Below the pieces are notes generated by a model, which was not told where the DNA came from, made no database searches, and saw only the letters and a program-made list of their open reading frames with translations. From positions 92,622-156,621 of the forward strand of contig JBFMDX010000009.1 of NCBI GenBank assembly GCA_040753795.1: DNA of 64,000 nt. The letters run 5' to 3'. The position numbers and the translations under genes are program-made. This DNA is from Thermodesulfobacteriota bacterium. GTDB lineage: Bacteria > Desulfobacterota > Desulfobacteria > Desulfobacterales > Desulfosudaceae. Shown piece after piece: positions 23,461 through 33,226 of the stretch. Numbering within the stretch: position 1 is the first letter of the stretch; each line of letters starts with the position of its first letter.

Positions 23461-25377
23461 ATGGCATCCCGATACAAGGGGTATACCGGCCGGGTGGCGG
23501 ATATCGACCTTTCTTCCGGAACGATTTCCGATTATCCGGTCACGGACGAAGACCGGGAAAAATTTCTGGGCGGACGATATCTGTCCACCAAAATCCTCTG
23601 GGATACATTGAAACCGGGGGTAGACCCGCTTTCCTCGGACAACCTGCTGATCGTCATGACCTCGCCGCTGACCGCAACCGGCGCGCCCTCGTCCAGCCGC
23701 TATGATATTTCCGCCAAAAGTCCGCTGACCGGCGGCATCGGGCATTCCAACAGCGGCGGCAATTTCGGTATTCACCTCAAGCGCGCCGGTTTTGACGGCG
23801 TGATCGTGCGGGGTAAGGCAGCCCAGCCGGTATATATCGAAATGAATGACGGTCAGATTGCAATCAGACCGGCCGGAGACATCTGGGGCACGGATACCCA
23901 GAAGGCCCAGGAGATGATGCTGGCCGGCAACAAGGGCGGTACCATGGCCATCGGCCCGGCCGGAGAAAACCTGGTGCGCTTTGCCTCGGTGGTCTCCCAG
24001 GAAAGAAGTCATGGCCGGGCCGGCATGGGAGCGGTCATGGGCTCGAAAAACCTGAAAGGCATGGCCGCTTTCGGCAAACAGAAGATCGACATCGCCGCGC
24101 CCGAGGCATTCAAGCAGACCGTCAGAAAATGGGTTCAGCTGCTGCAGTCTCACCCCGCTACCGGCGATATTGTTCCCAAATACGGAACGGCCGTGTTTGT
24201 CAATATCCTTTCCCGCAACAACGCCCTGCCCACCCGGAATTTTACCGAAGGCACCTTTGAAAAGGCCGATGATATCAGCGGCGAACGGCTGGCGGAAAAA
24301 TACCTTGTCAAAAACTTCGGGTGCGTGACCTGCCCCATCCGCTGCGGCCGGGTGGTGGAATATAACGGGAAGGAGATCAAGGGACCTGAGTATGAAATTC
24401 TCTGCCTCATGGGAGCCAATCTCGGCGTCAGCGACATGGATTCGATTATCCGTTGGAACTACGAGCTGGATCTTCTCGGCATGGACACCATCAGCATCGG
24501 CAACGTGCTGGGGTTTGCCACGGAATTGAACCGCAAAGGGCTGTGGAAAAACGACCTTGATTTCGGCCGGACCGACAACATCTCCGCGATCATTGCCGAC
24601 ATCGCCTATCGCCGGGGGATTGGCAGCGACCTGGCCGAAGGCGTCAAACGCCTGTCGGAAAAATACGGCGGAGCCGAGTTCGCGGCTCATTCCAAAGGGC
24701 TGGAAATGGCGGCCTATGAACCCCGGTCGGCGGTGGGACACGGCCTGGGATACGCCACCGCCAACCGGGGCGCCTGCCACCTGGACGGCGGGTATATGAT
24801 TTATTTTGAGGTTTCCGGTCCGGCCACGCTCAAACCGCTTCATGCCCGTTCCAAACCGGGCTGGGTTATTCTGGACCAGAACCTGCTTTCCGCCATCAGC
24901 GCCGGCGGAAACTGCCTGTTTACCTCCTGGACCTTTGTGCCGGCCCAGGCTTTCAAGCTTCCAAGCCATCCCGTGGCTTCCGCCGTCGTCAGTTTTCTGC
25001 TGACCTGGACCTGGCCGCTGATCGACGGCATGCTAAGGCTGCCGCCCTGGATGCAAAAAATCCACCTGCCCATGCTGCCCCATTCCAAAGCCATCAAACT
25101 GGCCACGGGCATGCCCATGGATTTCGGCCGGTTCGTGGCGGTCGGCAATCGGGGTTTTACCCTGGAGCGGATGTTTAATTTACGTGAAGGAATCGACAAA
25201 AAACAGGACTGGCTTCCCCGACGGTTTACCCATGAACCCCTGTCCGGAGATCTCAAAAGGGTGGTTCCCCTGGATAAAATGCTGCCAAAATACTATCAAT
25301 TGCGGGGCTGGGATTCAAACGGGAACCCAACGGATAACACTTTGAAAAAACTCGGTCTTTGGTTTACCCGCGGCTGA
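23461..25377 (+). CDS. aor: Aldehyde:ferredoxin oxidoreductase (tungsten/molybdenum)
   Basis: 638 residues of the AOR family, which oxidise aldehydes to acids with ferredoxin as acceptor. Seen: SAKSPLTGGIGHSNSGGNFG (tungstopterin-binding N-domain) and the [4Fe-4S] ligands C288, C291 and C295 in CVTCPIRCGR. A fourth candidate is C485 (GGNCLFTSW). These match the spacing of archaeal AORs. No AOR-linked MoaD or maturation genes are adjacent, and the substrate cannot be told. An AAGGAGG site lies just before the ATG. The ferredoxin at 4.7 kb is a plausible partner. Confidence 0.92.
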   Translation: MASRYKGYTGRVADIDLSSGTISDYPVTDEDREKFLGGRYLSTKILWDTLKPGVDPLSSDNLLIVMTSPLTATGAPSSSRYDISAKSPLTGGIGHSNSGGNFGIHLKRAGFDGVIVRGKAAQPVYIEMNDGQIAIRPAGDIWGTDTQKAQEMMLAGNKGGTMAIGPAGENLVRFASVVSQERSHGRAGMGAVMGSKNLKGMAAFGKQKIDIAAPEAFKQTVRKWVQLLQSHPATGDIVPKYGTAVFVNILSRNNALPTRNFTEGTFEKADDISGERLAEKYLVKNFGCVTCPIRCGRVVEYNGKEIKGPEYEILCLMGANLGVSDMDSIIRWNYELDLLGMDTISIGNVLGFATELNRKGLWKNDLDFGRTDNISAIIADIAYRRGIGSDLAEGVKRLSEKYGGAEFAAHSKGLEMAAYEPRSAVGHGLGYATANRGACHLDGGYMIYFEVSGPATLKPLHARSKPGWVILDQNLLSAISAGGNCLFTSWTFVPAQAFKLPSHPVASAVVSFLLTWTWPLIDGMLRLPPWMQKIHLPMLPHSKAIKLATGMPMDFGRFVAVGNRGFTLERMFNLREGIDKKQDWLPRRFTHEPLSGDLKRVVPLDKMLPKYYQLRGWDSNGNPTDNTLKKLGLWFTRG

Positions 25378-25501
25378 TTTTTTTACTGTCCGGTTCAGGC
25401 CTTCCAACCGCGGATAATGTCTTTTCCCTCCTCTTTCCGCCTCCGGACAGGCTTTCTTTCTGATTTCATACCGTTTTCATATCGTTACCGGAATAAAATC
25501 C

Positions 25502-25530
25502 TTGACAATAATTGCCGTTTTCTTTATTCC
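25502..25530 (+). promoter_or_regulatory. Promoter upstream of rpmF
   Basis: TTGACA (25502-25507), 17-base spacer, TATTCC (25525-25530). The -10 box is imperfect. It heads the rpmF-fabG-acpP run. Confidence 0.45.
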
Positions 25531-25560
25531 TATCCAGATTGTACGGCTTATAAATATAAG

Positions 25561-25586
25561 CGCCGGCCGATTTTCCGGCGTTTTTT
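25561..25586 (+). terminator. Intrinsic terminator-like hairpin in the rpmF leader
   Basis: CGCCGG (25561-25566) pairs with CCGGCG (25575-25580), then six T. It lies between the predicted promoter and rpmF, so it is either an attenuator of the operon or the end of a short leader RNA. Confidence 0.55.
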
Positions 25587-25636
25587 GGCGATTGATTTTA
25601 ATTGTTAATAATTAAAACGGATAAGGAGAATATAAG

Positions 25637-25816
25637 ATGGCAGTTCCAAAGCACAAGAAATCCAAATCAAAACGGGATATGCGGCACGCCCACTACAAGG
25701 CATCCCCGGTAGATGTCATTTCCTGCCCGCAATGCGGGGAAGCCAAGCAACCTCACCGGGCCTGCCCTTCCTGCGGCACTTACAAAGGCCGGACGGCCTT
25801 CGAAGTCAAGGAATAG
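25637..25816 (+). CDS. rpmF: 50S ribosomal protein L32
   Basis: 59 residues, too short for many gene finders. The sequence starts MAVPKHKKSKSKRDMRHAHY, the L32 hallmark. Two CxxC pairs (SCPQCGE, RACPSCGTYKG) form a zinc ribbon, the C+ form of L32. A GGAG site precedes the ATG. It is usually followed by plsX-fabH, but here fabG follows directly. Confidence 0.97.
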   Translation: MAVPKHKKSKSKRDMRHAHYKASPVDVISCPQCGEAKQPHRACPSCGTYKGRTAFEVKE

Positions 25817-25863
25817 GTCGGTCATTCGCCCGAATGAACGGGGTTGATCAGGAGCAGACGCCC

Positions 25864-26616
25864 ATGGGTCTTGACCAGAACCAGCGGGTAGTCGTGGTAA
25901 CGGGGGGAGCCCGCGGCATCGGCCGGGCGGTATGCCTGGCCCTGGCCGTAAGGGGTACTCATGTTTATTTTAATTATTCCAGATCGTTATCGGCGGCCCA
26001 GGAAACAGAGGTGTTGATCAGAAAACAGGGCGGCCAGGCAACGGCTGTCGCTGCCGATGTCTCTAAAGAAAATGAGGTCAAAGATTTTTTTGGCGCCATT
26101 GTCGATGAGTCCGGCCGCCTGGATGTTCTGGTCAACAACGCCGGCATCACCCGGGACGGCTTGATCCCCCGCATGAGCGAGCAGGATTGGGACGATGTTC
26201 TGGCCGTGAATCTCAAGGGCGCTTTTCTGTGCATGAAAGCGGCCTCCCGGCAGATGCTCCGGCAGCGGTCGGGCCGGATCATCAATATCAGTTCCGTGGT
26301 AGGGCTGACCGGCAATCCCGGCCAGGCCAACTACGCGGCCTCCAAAGCGGGGTTGATCGGGCTGACCCGATCGGTGGCGGCGGAATTCGCCTCCCGGAAC
26401 ATCACCGTGAACGCCGTGGCGGCCGGTCTGATCCATACGGATATGACGGCGGTTCTCTCCGCCGAGGAAAAAAAGGGCATCACCGAAAAAATTCCCCTGG
26501 GACGGATAGGAGAACCCGAGGACGTGGCAGGGGTGGTGGCGTTTCTGGCATCTGACCAGGCCGCGTATATCACCGGCCAGGTGATTCACGTCAACGGCGG
26601 ATTATACATGGGATAG
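25864..26616 (+). CDS. fabG: 3-oxoacyl-ACP reductase
   Basis: 250 residues, NADPH-dependent reduction of 3-ketoacyl-ACP in fatty-acid elongation. Short-chain dehydrogenase motifs: TGGARGIGRAV (cofactor), NNAG, NISSVVG (catalytic Ser) and YAASKAG (Tyr/Lys). ATG 25864 is used because CAGGAG lies 8-10 bases upstream; longer in-frame starts run back into rpmF. It is followed closely by acpP. Confidence 0.95.
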   Translation: MGLDQNQRVVVVTGGARGIGRAVCLALAVRGTHVYFNYSRSLSAAQETEVLIRKQGGQATAVAADVSKENEVKDFFGAIVDESGRLDVLVNNAGITRDGLIPRMSEQDWDDVLAVNLKGAFLCMKAASRQMLRQRSGRIINISSVVGLTGNPGQANYAASKAGLIGLTRSVAAEFASRNITVNAVAAGLIHTDMTAVLSAEEKKGITEKIPLGRIGEPEDVAGVVAFLASDQAAYITGQVIHVNGGLYMG

Positions 26617-26643
26617 AAAAAGGATAATATAAGGAGAAACAAC

Positions 26644-26874
26644 ATGTCGGTTGAAGATAAGGTCAAACGGATTATCGCAGACAGACTGGAGATCGCCGCA
26701 GAGGACATCAGCCTTGAATCCGAATTCATCAGTGACCTGGGCGCGGATTCCCTGGATATTGTGGAGTTGCTGATGTCTCTGGAGGACGAATTCGATCTGG
26801 AAATTTCGGATGACGAAGCGGAAAAGATCAAAACCGTGCAGGACGCCGTCAGTTACATTAATGAACGGCTTTAG
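26644..26874 (+). CDS. acpP: Acyl carrier protein
   Basis: 76 residues, acidic, with the phosphopantetheine attachment motif [10 protein letters not shown] (Ser37-equivalent). A strong AAGGAG site precedes the ATG. It carries growing acyl chains for FabG and the other Fab enzymes. fabF, which usually follows, is absent; glyA comes next. Confidence 0.97.
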   Translation: MSVEDKVKRIIADRLEIAAEDISLESEFISDLGADSLDIVELLMSLEDEFDLEISDDEAEKIKTVQDAVSYINERL

Positions 26875-26907
26875 ACAAAATATCATTATTGGATCGGAGA
26901 AGTAGCG

Positions 26908-28149
26908 TTGAGCTTGGAGTTGCTGGAAAAGAGTGATCCTGAAGTTGCCCGGGCGATTCGCCTGGAGCTGGAGCGGCAACAGAACAACCTGGAGCTGATC
27001 GCCTCGGAGAACGTCGCCAGCCCGGCGGTTATGGCCGCCCAGGGCAGCGTCATGACGAACAAATACGCCGAGGGATATCCCTCCAAGCGCTATTACGGCG
27101 GTTGCGAGTTCGTCGATGTGGCCGAGCAGCTGGCCATTGACCGGGCCAAGCGGCTGTTTCAGGCGGCCTATGCCAATGTACAGCCCCACTCCGGATCTCA
27201 AGCCAATATGGGGGTTTATTTCGCGTTGCTCAAGCCCGGAGACACCATCCTGGGAATGGACCTGTCCCACGGCGGGCACTTGACTCATGGCAGTCCGGCC
27301 AACTTTTCCGGTCAGTTGTTTAACTTCAAACATTACGGGGTGCGCCCGGATACCGGCCGCATCGACTACGACCAGCTCGCGGACCTGGCCAGAACCCATC
27401 GCCCGAAAATGATCGTGGCCGGCGCCAGTGCTTACCCGCGCCGGCTGGAGTTTGAAAAATTCCGGGAGATCGCCCGGTCCGTCAACGCCCTGCTGGTAGT
27501 AGACATGGCCCACATCGCCGGGCTGGTGGCGGCGGACCAGCATCCGTCGCCCCTGCCCTTTGCCGACGTGGTCACCTCTACGACCCACAAGACCCTGCGG
27601 GGACCCCGGGGAGGACTGATTCTTTCCAACCAGGATTACAGCAAAATACTCAACAAGGAAATATTCCCCGGTATTCAGGGCGGACCGCTGATGCATGTCA
27701 TTGCGGCCAAGGCGGTAGCGTTCGGGGAGGCCCTGACCGAAGGCTTCCGAACCTATCAGGCGGCCGTGGTGGAAAACGCCGGAATTCTGGCCCGGTCGCT
27801 GATGGACCGGGGCGTTGACCTGGTTTCCGGAGGAACGGACAATCATCTCATGCTGGCGGATCTGCGGAGTCTCGGGGTTACCGGCAAGGAAGCCGAAACA
27901 ATTCTGGAGCGGGCCGGCTTAACGGTAAACAAAAACACCATTCCCAACGATCCGCAGGGGCCCCTGGTTACCAGCGGCGTCCGGATCGGGACGCCCGTAT
28001 TGACGTCCCGGGGGATGACCGGAAAAGAAATGGAGATCGTGGCCGATCTGATGGTTACCGTTCTAAAAAATCGAGCCGATGAAGCCGTTATTCAGCGGTC
28101 AAAGGCGGCGGTCAAAGACCTCTGCCGGCAGTTTCCGCTCTATGCCTGA
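26908..28149 (+). CDS. glyA: Serine hydroxymethyltransferase
   Basis: 413 residues; PLP enzyme that interconverts serine and glycine with tetrahydrofolate. Signature [13 protein letters not shown] carries the PLP lysine; [15 protein letters not shown] and [11 protein letters not shown] are also typical. The start is a TTG at 26908 with a GGAGAAG site 6-7 bases upstream. The first internal ATG would remove the substrate-binding N-terminus. Confidence 0.96.
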   Translation: MSLELLEKSDPEVARAIRLELERQQNNLELIASENVASPAVMAAQGSVMTNKYAEGYPSKRYYGGCEFVDVAEQLAIDRAKRLFQAAYANVQPHSGSQANMGVYFALLKPGDTILGMDLSHGGHLTHGSPANFSGQLFNFKHYGVRPDTGRIDYDQLADLARTHRPKMIVAGASAYPRRLEFEKFREIARSVNALLVVDMAHIAGLVAADQHPSPLPFADVVTSTTHKTLRGPRGGLILSNQDYSKILNKEIFPGIQGGPLMHVIAAKAVAFGEALTEGFRTYQAAVVENAGILARSLMDRGVDLVSGGTDNHLMLADLRSLGVTGKEAETILERAGLTVNKNTIPNDPQGPLVTSGVRIGTPVLTSRGMTGKEMEIVADLMVTVLKNRADEAVIQRSKAAVKDLCRQFPLYA

Positions 28150-28260
28150 ACGCCATCCGTTATGGCCGGACGGCGCCTGAACGATAGCTCCGGTCAATTT
28201 CCGGCCAGGACATAAAAAGGCGGGCCGGACGGCACATCCGAAGAATTCGGGAGACAACAT

Positions 28261-28746
28261 ATGGACGGTTCAACCGGAAAAAACTGGAAACGACCGGAAT
28301 GGCATACCTACTTCATGCAGATCGCCGAACTGGTCGCCAGCCGTTCCACCTGTCTGCGGCGATCCGTCGGGGCCGTAATCGTTAAAAACAAGCGGATTCT
28401 GGCCACCGGATATAACGGGGCTCCGTCGGGTGTCGCCCATTGCTCCGAAACCGGCTGTCTCCGGGCCCAGCTTCAGGTGCCGTCGGGTGAGCGGCATGAA
28501 TTGTGCCGGGGCATTCATGCCGAACAGAACGCCATCATCCAGGCCGCTTCCCACGGGGTCACCATCAGCGGAGCCGACCTTTACTGCACCAATCATCCCT
28601 GTTCGATATGCGCCAAGATGATCATCAACGCCGGGTTAAAAACCATCTATTACAAGGATGGGTATGCCGACGCCTTGTCAGCTAAAATGTTGAGCGAAGC
28701 GGACATTAAGCTGATCCAGACGGGCGGCCAGACCGAAAGGGGATAA
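28261..28746 (+). CDS. Deoxycytidylate (dCMP) deaminase
   Basis: 161 residues of the ComEB/dCMP deaminase type, making dUMP for thymidylate synthesis. Zinc-site motifs: GIHAEQNAI (His and catalytic Glu) and [10 protein letters not shown] (two Cys). An additional Cys/His group ([11 protein letters not shown]) may bind a second zinc, as in phage-type dCMP deaminases. It precedes nrdR, in keeping with a nucleotide theme. Confidence 0.92.
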   Translation: MDGSTGKNWKRPEWHTYFMQIAELVASRSTCLRRSVGAVIVKNKRILATGYNGAPSGVAHCSETGCLRAQLQVPSGERHELCRGIHAEQNAIIQAASHGVTISGADLYCTNHPCSICAKMIINAGLKTIYYKDGYADALSAKMLSEADIKLIQTGGQTERG

Positions 28747-28749
28747 AGC

Positions 28750-29202
28750 ATGAAATGCCCGTTTTGCGGAGGACTCGAGAACAAAGTTATCGATTCCCGA
28801 CTTAGCCGGGAAGACACGGAAACCCGCCGCCGCCGGGAATGCCTCGCCTGTCAGCGCCGTTTTACCACCTACGAGCATGTGGAAAAGGTGCCCATCATGA
28901 TCGTCAAGAAGGACGGCCGCCGGGAGCCCTTTCTCAAAGAAAAGGTCCGGGTCGGTATTCACAGCGCCTGCCAGAAGCGCCCGATCAGCACCAACGCCAT
29001 CGAGGCGTTTATCGATGAACTGGAGCGGGACCTGATGGAAACCGGCGAGAACGAGATCCCTTCGAGCATCATCGGCGAGAAGGTCATGAAAAAACTGCAT
29101 GCCCTGGACGACGTGGCCTACGTCCGGTTTGCCTCGGTATACAGAGAATTCAAAGACGTGCATGATTTTTATTCCGAGCTGAAAAGTTTGTTAAAACGAT
29201 AG
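28750..29202 (+). CDS. nrdR: Transcriptional repressor of ribonucleotide reductase
   Basis: 150 residues. An N-terminal zinc ribbon (MKCPFCGG, then RRRECLACQRRFTTYE) is followed by an ATP-cone (VKKDGRREPFLKEKV). NrdR senses dATP/ATP and represses nrd operons. The gene starts 3 bases after the dCMP deaminase stop and so is co-translated with it. Confidence 0.97.
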   Translation: MKCPFCGGLENKVIDSRLSREDTETRRRRECLACQRRFTTYEHVEKVPIMIVKKDGRREPFLKEKVRVGIHSACQKRPISTNAIEAFIDELERDLMETGENEIPSSIIGEKVMKKLHALDDVAYVRFASVYREFKDVHDFYSELKSLLKR

Positions 29203-29229
29203 CGGCGATCGGCGCGGTGTGCGGGCAAC

Positions 29230-30327
29230 ATGGATGATATCCGTTTTATGGAAGAAGCGATCCGGCTGGCGGAAAAGGCCGAGGGGTTTACCTCCCCCAA
29301 CCCGACCGTCGGCGCGGTGGTTGTAAAGAACGGCCGGATCGTGGGCCGGGGCTGGCATGAAGCCGCCGGCAGACCTCACGCCGAGGTGGTGGCCCTCGAT
29401 GAGGCCGGTTCCCTGGGCGAAAAGGCCGACCTGTACGTGACGCTGGAGCCCTGCAATCATACCGGCCGGACGCCGCCCTGCACGGAAAAGATCATCCGCG
29501 CCGGGATCGCCCGGGTGGTTTTTGCCGTGCGGGATCCGAATCCGAATGTCACCGGCGGCGGCCGTGATTTTCTTAAAAGCCGCGGCATCGAAGTGGTTGA
29601 AGGCGTATGCCGGGAAGCGGCTGAAAAACAGATCGAATGGTTTCTCAAGTTTGTCCGGACAAAAAAACCGTTCGTGACGTTGAAATGCGCCATGACCCTG
29701 GACGGCCGGGTCGCCACCCGGACCGGGGACTCCCGCTGGGTGACCGGAGAGGCGGCCAGGCGTTATGTCCACCGGCTCCGGCATGCCGCCGACGCCATCA
29801 TGGTCGGGGCGGGAACGGTGAAGGCCGACAACCCCCGGCTGACCGCGCGCCTTGGCGACCGGCCGGCGAAGGATCCCCTGCGCGTCATTCTGGATTCCCG
29901 GCTGACGGTGGACGAGAACGCGGCCGTGTTTAACGTCGAATCCACGGCCGCGACCCTGGTAGTCACCGGGCCGGCGGTCGACGGCGACAAAAAGGAGCGG
30001 CTGGAGTACAAAGGCGTGCGGGTGATCCCGGAAACGCTTGACGGGGACGGTCGCATCCGCCTGCCGGACCTGATGGCGCGGCTGGGCGCCTTGAACATCA
30101 CCAGTCTGCTGATCGAAGGCGGCGGGCGGGTCAGCGGGGCGGCCCTTAAGGCGGGCATCGTCGATAAGATTTGTTTTTTTTACGCCCCCAAGATCCTGGG
30201 CGGCGATGACGGGGTTCCGGCCTGCTCCGGAACCGGTCCGGAATGGATGAAAGACGTGCTCAAAGTGAGCAACATGACGGTGAGCCAGATAGGCGATGAT
30301 ATTATGGTAGAAGGTTATCTGAACTGA
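29230..30327 (+). CDS. ribD: Bifunctional riboflavin deaminase/reductase
   Basis: 365 residues. The N-terminal deaminase domain has the zinc motif GRPHAEVVAL and PCNHTGRTPPC. The C-terminal reductase domain has KCAMTLDGRVATRTGDSRW and LLIEGGGRVSGA. It catalyses the second and third steps of riboflavin synthesis. The stop overlaps the ribE start by 1 base (TGATG). Confidence 0.96.
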   Translation: MDDIRFMEEAIRLAEKAEGFTSPNPTVGAVVVKNGRIVGRGWHEAAGRPHAEVVALDEAGSLGEKADLYVTLEPCNHTGRTPPCTEKIIRAGIARVVFAVRDPNPNVTGGGRDFLKSRGIEVVEGVCREAAEKQIEWFLKFVRTKKPFVTLKCAMTLDGRVATRTGDSRWVTGEAARRYVHRLRHAADAIMVGAGTVKADNPRLTARLGDRPAKDPLRVILDSRLTVDENAAVFNVESTAATLVVTGPAVDGDKKERLEYKGVRVIPETLDGDGRIRLPDLMARLGALNITSLLIEGGGRVSGAALKAGIVDKICFFYAPKILGGDDGVPACSGTGPEWMKDVLKVSNMTVSQIGDDIMVEGYLN

Positions 30328-30989
30328 TGTTTACCGGTATTATCGAGGGGCTGGGTGTCATTCGCGACACCCGGGCGGTCAGCGGCGGCCGGCGAATCAG
30401 CATTGACGCCGGATTCAACCTGGGCGACACCGCCGTAGGCGACAGCATCGCGGTGAACGGCGTCTGCCTGACGGCAGTGACGGTGACCGGGACTCGTTTT
30501 GAGGCCGATGCCTCGCCGGAGACCCTGGCCCGGACCACCCTGGGAGAACTGAAGGGCGGCAGCCGGGTGAACCTGGAGCGGGCCCTGCGGTTTACCGACC
30601 GCCTGGGCGGTCACCTGGTCACGGGGCATATTGACGGGACCGCCGTCATGAGGGATAAAAAAAGAGCCGGCAACGCCGAAATCATTACCGTCGGGGTCGG
30701 TCCGGAGTTGTCCGGCTATATGGTGGCCAAAGGGTCGGTGGCCGTGGACGGCATCAGCCTGACCATTAACCGCTGCGGCCGGGATTTTTTTGAGGTGAGT
30801 ATCATACCGCATACCGCGGCCATGACCACCATCGGCTTCCGGCAGCCGGATGAACGGGTCAATATTGAAACCGATATCATCGGAAAGTACGTCAAACATT
30901 TTCTGACCGCCGGCCTGACTGATGAGACGCATCAATCCGCCGGCGGCCCGATAACACGGGAAACCCTGCTGAAAGCGGGGTTTGTATAA
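30327..30989 (+). CDS. ribE: Riboflavin synthase alpha chain
   Basis: 220 residues with two similar barrel halves, starting MFTGIIEGLG, the family hallmark. Repeated motifs are VNGVCLTAV in the first half and VDGISLTI in the second, and GHLVTGHIDG. It converts two 6,7-dimethyl-8-ribityllumazines to riboflavin. Confidence 0.97.
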   Translation: MFTGIIEGLGVIRDTRAVSGGRRISIDAGFNLGDTAVGDSIAVNGVCLTAVTVTGTRFEADASPETLARTTLGELKGGSRVNLERALRFTDRLGGHLVTGHIDGTAVMRDKKRAGNAEIITVGVGPELSGYMVAKGSVAVDGISLTINRCGRDFFEVSIIPHTAAMTTIGFRQPDERVNIETDIIGKYVKHFLTAGLTDETHQSAGGPITRETLLKAGFV

Positions 30990-31004
30990 CAGAGGAGAAG
31001 TATC

Positions 31005-32219
31005 ATGGGAGTAATGAGCATTGAAGACGCGATCCAGGACATTCGCGCCGGGAAAATGATCATCCTGGTGGATGACGAAGATCGCGAAAACGAAGGCGAC
31101 CTGATGATCGCCGCCGAAAAAGTAACCCCGGAAGTGATCAACTTTATGGCCATGTACGGCCGGGGCCTGATCTGCCTGGCCCTGGACGCCCGCATCGTGG
31201 AGGCCCTGGACCTGCCCCTGATGGTGGATCGGAACACCTCGCAGTATAAAACGGGCTTCACGGTGTCCGTTGAAGCCGCCCGGGGGGTCACCACCGGCAT
31301 TTCGGCCGCCGACAGGGCCACCACCATCCTGACGGCCGTGGCCGACGACGCCACGCCGGAGGACCTGGTGCGGCCGGGCCATGTGTTTCCGCTTCGGGCG
31401 CGGCGCGGCGGGGTGATCGTCCGGGCCGGCCAGACCGAAGGCTCGGTCGACTTGGCCCGTCTGGCCGGGCTGAAACCGGCCGGGGTCATCTGTGAAATCA
31501 TGAACGACGACGGCACCATGGCCAGAATGCCGTCCCTGGAAAAATTCGGCGAAAAGCACGGTATCGGCATCTGCACCATCGCCGACCTGATCGAGTACCG
31601 CATGCGGACCGAATCCTTTGTCAAAAAAGTGGTGGAGGCCAAAATTCATTCCGAGTTCGGCGGCGAGTTCAAGGTGGCCGTGTACGAAAACGACATGGAT
31701 GATTTCCAGCACATTGCCCTGATCAAGGGAGACATTAAAGAAGACGAACCGGTGCTGGTCCGTGTTCATTCCGAATGCCTGACCGGGGACATTTTCGGCT
31801 CCCTGCGCTGCGATTGCGGCAACCAGCTGCGCAAATCCATGATCATGATGGCCGAGGCGGGGGCCGGTATCCTGCTGTACGTCCGCCAGGAAGGCCGGGG
31901 TATCGGCCTGGTCAACAAGCTCAAGGCCTACAACCTCCAGGACCACGGGCTGGACACGGTGGAGGCCAACGAGAAACTGGGCTTCCGGCCGGACCTGCGG
32001 GATTACGGCATCGGCGCCCAGGTGCTGGCCGATCTGGGCGTAAAAAAGATGCGCCTGATCACCAACAACCCCAAGAAAATCGTCGGACTGGAAGGCTACG
32101 GATTGTCGGTGGTGGAGCAGGTTCCCATTGAAATTCAGCCCAATGCTTACAACAAAAATTATCTGGAATGCAAAAAACTGAAAATGGGTCATACCCTGAA
32201 CCTGGACTGCGTGCCATAA
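31005..32219 (+). CDS. ribBA: Dihydroxybutanone-phosphate synthase / GTP cyclohydrolase II
   Basis: 404 residues. N-terminal Rib[18 protein letters not shown] (metal/active site) and [11 protein letters not shown]-terminal Rib[20 protein letters not shown] with three zinc cysteines, RQEGRGIGL and [15 protein letters not shown]. The two domains feed both branches of riboflavin synthesis. An AGAGGAG site lies before the ATG. Confidence 0.97.
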   Translation: MGVMSIEDAIQDIRAGKMIILVDDEDRENEGDLMIAAEKVTPEVINFMAMYGRGLICLALDARIVEALDLPLMVDRNTSQYKTGFTVSVEAARGVTTGISAADRATTILTAVADDATPEDLVRPGHVFPLRARRGGVIVRAGQTEGSVDLARLAGLKPAGVICEIMNDDGTMARMPSLEKFGEKHGIGICTIADLIEYRMRTESFVKKVVEAKIHSEFGGEFKVAVYENDMDDFQHIALIKGDIKEDEPVLVRVHSECLTGDIFGSLRCDCGNQLRKSMIMMAEAGAGILLYVRQEGRGIGLVNKLKAYNLQDHGLDTVEANEKLGFRPDLRDYGIGAQVLADLGVKKMRLITNNPKKIVGLEGYGLSVVEQVPIEIQPNAYNKNYLECKKLKMGHTLNLDCVP

Positions 32220-32282
32220 CCCGGGATAACCAGTCACTGAAAATACGGAATGGGAAAAAACCAAATTACGGGAGGAGGACAT

Positions 32283-32750
32283 ATGCCAAAACTGATTGAA
32301 GCCGGGCTTTCCGCGCAGGGCAAGCGGTTTGCGCTGATCGCCAGCCGGTTTAACGATTTTATCACCGAGCGGCTGGTCGCCGGCGCGGTGGACGCGCTGA
32401 TCAGAAACGGCGCCGCCGACAAGGACATCGCTCTGGTCAAGGTGCCGGGCTGTTTCGAGATTCCGCTGGCAGCCAAAAAACTGGCGGCCGCCGGCACCTA
32501 TGACGCGGTCATCTGCCTGGGCGCGGTCATTCGCGGCGCGACACCTCATTTTGAATACATCAGCGCCGAGGTGTCCAAGGGAATCGCCCAGGTCGGCCTG
32601 GAATCGTCCGTGCCGGTGATTTTCGGCGTGATTACCACCGACACGATTGAGCAGGCGATTGAGCGCGCCGGGACCAAAGCCGGCAACAAGGGCTGGGACG
32701 CGGCCATGGCCGCCGTGGAAATGGCCAATCTGATGAAAAAGATCGCTTAA
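32283..32750 (+). CDS. ribH: 6,7-dimethyl-8-ribityllumazine synthase
   Basis: 155 residues from ATG 32283, preceded by GGGAGGAGG. An upstream in-frame ATG would run through that site. Motifs: [44 protein letters not shown] and [16 protein letters not shown]. It forms the icosahedral or pentameric lumazine synthase. Confidence 0.97.
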   Translation: MPKLIEAGLSAQGKRFALIASRFNDFITERLVAGAVDALIRNGAADKDIALVKVPGCFEIPLAAKKLAAAGTYDAVICLGAVIRGATPHFEYISAEVSKGIAQVGLESSVPVIFGVITTDTIEQAIERAGTKAGNKGWDAAMAAVEMANLMKKIA

Positions 32751-32762
32751 AGGAAATCCGTC

Positions 32763-33200
32763 ATGGCGGGAAGACGCAGAGCACGGATTTACGCGTTGCA
32801 GTTTCTCTTTGCCGGGGACCTGAACGCGTGGAGCAATTTCGAAGAGGAGCTGGAAACCTTCCGCACCCGCTTCGAGCTGACCCCGGAAACCGTTCCCCAT
32901 TTTTTCACCCTCGTCCGCGGGGTCAGGGAAAAACGGCAGCAAATCGATACCCTGCTGGTGGAACACTCCCAGAACTGGAAGATCAGCCGCATGTCCGGCG
33001 TGGACCGGAATATCATGAAAATCGCGGTCTATGAAATGATGTACTGCGAGGATGTGCCATTCAAGGTGGCCATCAACGAAGCCATTGAGATCGGCAAGCA
33101 GTTCAGCACCGAAGACTCCGGAGCCTTTATCAACGGGGTGCTGGACAGCATCCGGAAAAAAATCGAACCCCAGACAAAAAAAGACCAGACACCTTCTTAA
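32763..33200 (+). CDS. nusB: Transcription antitermination protein NusB
   Basis: 145 residues, all-helical. Signature segments are [28 protein letters not shown] and [28 protein letters not shown]. It binds boxA RNA with NusE for rRNA antitermination. Its place after ribH is conserved across many bacteria. Confidence 0.96.
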   Translation: MAGRRRARIYALQFLFAGDLNAWSNFEEELETFRTRFELTPETVPHFFTLVRGVREKRQQIDTLLVEHSQNWKISRMSGVDRNIMKIAVYEMMYCEDVPFKVAINEAIEIGKQFSTEDSGAFINGVLDSIRKKIEPQTKKDQTPS

Positions 33201-33226
33201 CCCATCATCAACTAAGGAGAATACCG

